DNA from: CAYJAD01 sp964372165
GTDB taxonomy: Bacteria; Desulfobacterota; Desulfovibrionia; Desulfovibrionales; Desulfovibrionaceae
NCBI GenBank assembly: GCA_964372165.1
Contig: CAYJPT010000088.1
Coordinates: forward strand, 1 to 10,198
Length of the DNA: 10,198 bases
Direction of reading: 5' to 3'
The notes beneath the pieces are model-generated. The model made no database searches. It was given only the letters and a program-made list of their open reading frames with translations, and had not been told where the DNA came from. A program made the translations under genes and the position numbers. Of this stretch, positions 7,410-10,198 are shown in pieces. How positions within the stretch are numbered: position 1 is the stretch's first letter; each line of letters opens with the position of its first letter.

Positions 7410-7442
7410 TACAATATTCAATACAATTTTTAATACAATTTA
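7407..7442. repeat. Three 12-bp direct repeats between the divergent promoters
   Basis: The octamer AATACAAT occurs at 7408-7415, 7420-7427 and 7432-7439, with exactly 12-bp spacing. The units are CAATACAATATT, CAATACAATTTT and TAATACAATTTA. An inverted partial copy (GTATTG, 7443-7448) lies at the right-hand -35 and an inverted TTGTAT at 7380-7385 in the leftward -10. The array fills the gap between the two -35 boxes, which suits cooperative binding of a regulator. TTGTAT/ATACAA half-sites are compatible with an FCD-type GntR protein, but the pairing with the nearby regulator is inference. Confidence 0.7.
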
Positions 7443-7445
7443 GTA

Positions 7446-7474
7446 TTGACATATGTTTTAAAAAAACATATATA
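7446..7474 (+). promoter_or_regulatory. Promoter of the permease-amidohydrolase operon
   Basis: A perfect TTGACA (7446-7451) is followed, after exactly 17 nt, by TATATA (7469-7474, five of six to TATAAT). Transcription would start near 7481, leaving a leader of about 87 nt. This is the best promoter in the window by consensus. Confidence 0.8.
7451..7471. promoter_or_regulatory. Palindrome in the spacer of the rightward promoter (candidate operator)
   Basis: ATATGTTTT (7451-7459) and AAAACATAT (7463-7471) are perfect 9-bp arms around AAA. The palindrome lies between, and partly over, the -35 and -10 boxes, where a bound repressor would block RNA polymerase. It differs from the AATACAAT repeats next to it, so it could serve a second regulator. 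AT-rich composition lowers certainty. Confidence 0.5.
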
Positions 7475-7510
7475 CCAAATCAAGATGTTTTTATGCGTAG
7501 CCCACTAAAA

Positions 7511-7537
7511 GTATGCATTCAACTCTTGAGTGCATAC
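7511..7537 (+). promoter_or_regulatory. Stable hairpin in the permease mRNA leader
   Basis: GTATGCATTCAA (7511-7522) pairs with TTGAGTGCATAC (7526-7537): 12 bp including one G-U, with a 3-nt loop CTC. It begins about 30 nt into the predicted transcript and ends 17 nt before the ribosome site. No U-run follows, so it is not an intrinsic terminator. It may stabilise the mRNA, bind a protein or tune translation. Confidence 0.6.
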
Positions 7538-7554
7538 CAACGAATCTTCATGTA

Positions 7555-7559
7555 AAGGA
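7555..7559 (+). promoter_or_regulatory. Ribosome binding site deciding the permease start
   Basis: AAGGA lies eight bases before the ATG at 7568. The earlier in-frame ATG at 7559 overlaps this site and has no ribosome site of its own, so 7568 is preferred. Confidence 0.65.
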
Positions 7560-7567
7560 TGTGCTTC

Positions 7568-8815
7568 ATGGACCTATTAATACTTTGCCTCCCCCTAATA
7601 CTTATCATTGCCCTTTTATTTCTACGTCAGCACATGCTAGTTGCCGGAGTTGCTGGCGGACTGCTAACCATGCTCATCGGTGGTATGCCTGTTGGGCAGG
7701 CAACCGGTATTTTTTTAGGTGGAATAAAGCAAATGCTAACCATCATAGTACCGATTCTTTATGCTGCTGCCGCAGCCATGGTTGCCCGTGCTGGTAGTGT
7801 TCAAGCCATAGTTAATTTAGCTCAACATTACCTTAAAGGTAAAATTGCGATATTGGCAGGTGTTTTTGTATTAATTCAAGCTGGAGCAACTTATATGGCC
7901 GGTCTTGGTGCTGGCAATACCATGGTTATAGCCCCATTAGTAGCCGCCGCAGTTGGCTGTGTACCGGGTGTTGTAGCTGGGATGGCCATTGCAACTGCTG
8001 CATGCTTTACAACTTCACCTGCCTCCACTGAAACAGCAATTGCTGCCAAGGCCGCTGCTACGGATCTTGTAGTACATGCATCTAATATGTTACCCTATAC
8101 AATAATTTTTGTTTTAGGCGGTGCAATTTTAGCTGCATGGAGTGTATGGCGTGCAGGTGGCATTCTTAGAAACGCAGATCAAGAGAACTCTGAAACTGCT
8201 TCCATTGGCGAGCAATGGAAAGTGGCAATGCCTGCACTTATATTGTTATTCTTGGTAATTGGTGGCAATACATTAAATACACTAGTTGGCATCAAATTTA
8301 TTACACCCATGACCATCATACTTTTTACAGCTGTAAGTGTTGTATTATGCAGCAAGCTTAATGTGTCAGAAACTTGTGAAGCTCTAACTGATGGTGCAAG
8401 ATTTATTTTAACAACATTATTTGCTGTTGGTATATTCCTTGGACTTATCAATCTTATGGCAGAAATTGGAACATTCAAATCAATTGCAAATTTAGCCTCA
8501 CAGGTTTCACCTAGTTTGGTTTTGCCAGTGGCCATGCTTATTGGTTTTTGTGTAGCATTTCCAGCCGGAGCTTTTTGTGCAGGCGTTTTAACTCTAATTC
8601 TGCCAACTCTTTCAAACCTTGGTATGCCATCAGAAGCTATGGGCTTTGTTGCCATTGCCACAGGTTTAGGTACACAAATTAGCCCTGTGCAAATTAATGT
8701 CGCAGCACTTGGTCAAGGGTTTAACTTAACCATTATGGAAGTTATACGAGCAAATCTACCCTATGTTTTAGGAGCATTTATTGTGCTTTTAGGTATAGCG
8801 GTTGTTGTGGGATAA
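7568..8815 (+). CDS. Polytopic inner-membrane permease, ion-transporter-superfamily-like; probable uptake of a cyclic ureide
   Basis: A 415-aa, highly hydrophobic protein with about ten membrane segments (for example residues 2-19, 24-40, 56-74, 93-108, 117-145, 175-194, 220-240, 247-262, 278-299, 316-346, 397-415). A single longer hydrophilic loop (about 195-218) splits it into two halves. Each half has a helix-breaking Ser-Pro motif, FTTSPASTETA (147-157) and GTQISPVQINVA (368-379), suggesting the two inverted-repeat re-entrant hairpins of ion-transporter-superfamily carriers such as the citrate, gluconate or TRAP-DctM types. I cannot assign the exact family. It leads a two-gene operon with a ring-opening amidohydrolase, so it most likely imports that enzyme's substrate. 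The substrate is inferred from context only. Confidence 0.85.
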   Translation: MDLLILCLPLILIIALLFLRQHMLVAGVAGGLLTMLIGGMPVGQATGIFLGGIKQMLTIIVPILYAAAAAMVARAGSVQAIVNLAQHYLKGKIAILAGVFVLIQAGATYMAGLGAGNTMVIAPLVAAAVGCVPGVVAGMAIATAACFTTSPASTETAIAAKAAATDLVVHASNMLPYTIIFVLGGAILAAWSVWRAGGILRNADQENSETASIGEQWKVAMPALILLFLVIGGNTLNTLVGIKFITPMTIILFTAVSVVLCSKLNVSETCEALTDGARFILTTLFAVGIFLGLINLMAEIGTFKSIANLASQVSPSLVLPVAMLIGFCVAFPAGAFCAGVLTLILPTLSNLGMPSEAMGFVAIATGLGTQISPVQINVAALGQGFNLTIMEVIRANLPYVLGAFIVLLGIAVVVG

Positions 8816-8873
8816 TATTTTAATATACAATAAAATTGCTGATTATAAATTAATATTCCTTTTTATTAATAAT

Positions 8874-8877
8874 GGAG
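8874..8877 (+). promoter_or_regulatory. Ribosome binding site of the ring-opening amidohydrolase
   Basis: GGAG lies six bases before the ATG at 8884. The same ATGGAGTA octamer precedes the DUF1116 gene. The 68-bp gap before this gene is nearly all A/T and has no terminator, only an all-A/T 7-bp stem (8849-8855 with 8864-8870), so cotranscription with the permease is likely. Confidence 0.6.
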
Positions 8878-8883
8878 TAAAAA

Positions 8884-9987
8884 ATGTTAAAAGCTCAAGT
8901 GTTTCGTCTTCCAATATCTGGACCGGAAGATACAAGTGAATTAAAAAAACTTCTTAAATCTAATACACTAAAGGCTGAAGATATTGTAGCAGTGCTTGGC
9001 AAAACTGAGGGTAATGGATGCGTAAATGACTTCACCCGTGGCTATTGCACTATGGCCTATAAGTCCATGTTAGCTGAGCAAATGAATATATCATGTGAAG
9101 AAGTAGAAAAACGCATAGCCTTTGTTATGTCTGGCGGAACAGAGGGTATTTTAACACCACATGTTACAATATTTACCCGCAGTGAAGATGAAAATGCTAC
9201 AGCGAAAGGAAAAAGTCTAAGCCTAGGCGTAGGCTTTACACGCAACTTCTTACCAGAAGAACTTGGAACAATGGCTCAACTTAAAGAAGTGGCTCGTGTA
9301 GTTAAAGACGCAATGAGTGATGCCTGCATCACACAAGCAAGTGATGTTCACTTTGTGCAAATCAAATGCCCACTTTTAACATCTGACAGGATTAATGAAG
9401 CACAATTACGTGGAAAAAGCACTGTAACTACTGACACATATAAGTCTATGGGTTTTTCACGTGCAGCTTCTGCGCTTGGCATTGCCCTAGCCCTTGGTGA
9501 AGTATCAGAAAATGATCTTGATGATTCCAAAATTTGCTATGATTGGGATTTATATTCAGCAGTTGCATCCACCTCAGCTGGTGTAGAATTGCTAAATTGT
9601 GAAATAATATTGCTTGGAAATTCGCAAGAATTTGCCAGTGATTTTGCCATTGGACATAGTGTTATGCAAACGTCCATTGACCTAGAAGCCGTGCTTGATG
9701 CTATGCGTAAAGCAGGTTTAAATTTTACAACATTACCCACTAAAGAAGAGGCTGCAAACATTGTTAATATTTTTGCCAAAGCAGAAGCTGACCCTAGTGG
9801 ACTAGTTCTTGGACGCAGAAATACCATGCTTACAGATTCTGATTTTAATCACACTCGTCATGCGCGAGCGGTTGTAGGCGGTGTTATTGCTGCTGTTGCT
9901 TATGACCCCATGGTCTATGTTTCAGGTGGGGCAGAACATCAAGGCCCTGCAGGTGGTGGGCCTGTTGCTGTTATCATTAAAAAATAA
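8884..9987 (+). CDS. Ring-opening amidohydrolase, cyanuric acid hydrolase/barbiturase family
   Basis: A 367-aa cytosolic enzyme of the rare AtzD/TrzD/barbiturase fold, with three homologous domains, each giving a Lys-Ser pair to the active site. All three pairs are visible: K40 (LGKTEGNG) with S83 (MSGGTEG), K161 (QIKCPLLT) with a Ser of ASTSAG (229-233), and K299 (FAKAEADP) with S347 (VSGGAEHQGPAGGGP). The arginines expected to bind substrate carbonyls appear as R52 (FTRG), R193 (FSRAASALG) and R325 (HTRHAR). Family reactions are cyanuric acid to 1-carboxybiuret (then biuret + CO2) and barbiturate to ureidomalonate; sequence reading cannot separate them. No biuret, allophanate or ureidomalonate hydrolase lies nearby. 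The divergent FdrA/DUF1116/carbamate kinase operon suggests that the opened acylurea is cleaved by phosphorolysis. Confidence 0.92.
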   Translation: MLKAQVFRLPISGPEDTSELKKLLKSNTLKAEDIVAVLGKTEGNGCVNDFTRGYCTMAYKSMLAEQMNISCEEVEKRIAFVMSGGTEGILTPHVTIFTRSEDENATAKGKSLSLGVGFTRNFLPEELGTMAQLKEVARVVKDAMSDACITQASDVHFVQIKCPLLTSDRINEAQLRGKSTVTTDTYKSMGFSRAASALGIALALGEVSENDLDDSKICYDWDLYSAVASTSAGVELLNCEIILLGNSQEFASDFAIGHSVMQTSIDLEAVLDAMRKAGLNFTTLPTKEEAANIVNIFAKAEADPSGLVLGRRNTMLTDSDFNHTRHARAVVGGVIAAVAYDPMVYVSGGAEHQGPAGGGPVAVIIKK

Positions 9988-10017
9988 AAACAAGTACAAT
10001 ACATCTTAATAAATAAA

Positions 10018-10191
10018 GAGTCCTGCACAATTATTTTTTCAGTATAATTTTGTGAAAATTGTAAAAAAGTTTACAAAAAATTTACAGTGCAGGACTAAAA
10101 GGCAGCTTGTCTGCCTTAGGCGGCACAAACGCCTGAAAGGGGGTTTGTCATCAGTCTGAGACTTCTGCACAATGAATTGTGCAGAAGTCTC
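10018..10191. repeat. Hairpin-rich intergenic element with imperfect terminal inverted repeats (MITE/REP-like)
   Basis: The left end GAGTC-CTGCACAATT (from 10018) matches the inverted right end GAGACTTCTGCACAATT (from 10191) except for one substitution and a 2-nt gap. Inside lie AGTCCTGCAC (10019-10028) mirrored by GTGCAGGACT (10087-10096), small AT stems (10046-10060, 10060-10075), and GC-rich stems at 10101-10115 (GGCAG/CTGCC) and 10118-10134 (AGGCG/CGCCT). AAATAA flanks both sides (10011-10016 and 10192-10197), a possible but low-complexity target duplication. There is no ORF. It could be a non-autonomous mobile repeat or a structured 3' region. The window ends just after it. Confidence 0.5.
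10158..10191. repeat. Perfect 15-bp hairpin at the right edge
   Basis: GAGACTTCTGCACAA (10158-10172) pairs perfectly with TTGTGCAGAAGTCTC (10177-10191) around TGAA. Neither strand has a U-run after the stem, so it is not a standard intrinsic terminator, although it could still stop or protect transcripts of the amidohydrolase operon. It contains two inverted copies of the CTGCACAA core also found at 10023. Confidence 0.75.
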
Positions 10192-10198
10192 AAATAAG

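Noticed and set aside
7407..7442. The three direct repeats as a CRISPR array or replication iterons
   Set aside because: Units are only 12 bp with no unique spacers, and no replication or Cas gene is present. The position between promoters fits a regulatory array.
8179..8661. 160-codon leftward frame inside the permease gene
   Set aside because: It is antisense to clear transmembrane segments and its translation shows no recognisable domain.
10158..10191. Right-edge hairpin as an intrinsic terminator
   Set aside because: No U-run follows the stem on either strand within the window.

Overview
The window is an AT-rich bacterial chromosomal segment. The host cannot be named from sequence alone. 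A CCA-encoding tRNA-Leu(UAA) of proteobacterial/desulfobacterial look and canonical TTGACA/TATAAT-type promoters fit an anaerobic or facultative Gram-negative-type bacterium, but this is a weak inference.

Left part (1-2300): a rho-independent terminator closes something transcribed from outside the window. A leftward tRNA-Leu(UAA) follows, with its own promoter and terminator. Next come two leftward genes, an APS kinase (cysC) and a PAPS-type sulfotransferase. They form a likely sulfonation pair: one makes the activated sulfate donor PAPS and the other uses it on an unknown, perhaps surface-glycan, acceptor.

Middle and right part (2430-9990): a self-contained catabolic locus built around a 236-bp divergent promoter region (7332-7567). 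Leftward lie an FdrA-like protein, a DUF1116 (AllG/YlbE-like) protein, a carbamate kinase and a GntR/FCD regulator. Rightward lie a polytopic permease and a ring-opening amidohydrolase of the cyanuric acid hydrolase/barbiturase family. FdrA and DUF1116 proteins are subunits of the oxamate carbamoyltransferase of E. coli (AllF, AllG), which with carbamate kinase turns an acylurea (oxalurate) into carbamoyl phosphate and then ATP. Joined to a ring-opening amidohydrolase and a permease, the locus reads as a pathway that imports a cyclic ureide or imide, opens the ring to an acylurea, and then cleaves that acylurea phosphorolytically to gain ATP. Barbiturate to ureidomalonate and cyanurate to carboxybiuret/biuret are the leading candidates. 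The third E. coli subunit (AllH, DUF2877) is absent, as are any biuret, allophanate or ureidomalonate hydrolases. This arrangement is the most interesting thing in the window.

The divergent promoter region has two facing promoters with TTGAC-type -35 boxes. Between them are three 12-bp direct repeats carrying AATACAAT, a palindrome lies in the rightward spacer, and a 12-bp-stem hairpin sits in the rightward mRNA leader. The GntR protein is the obvious candidate ligand-responsive regulator.

The right edge (10018-10191) holds a compact set of hairpins with imperfect terminal inverted repeats, resembling a small non-coding mobile or REP/MITE-like repeat.
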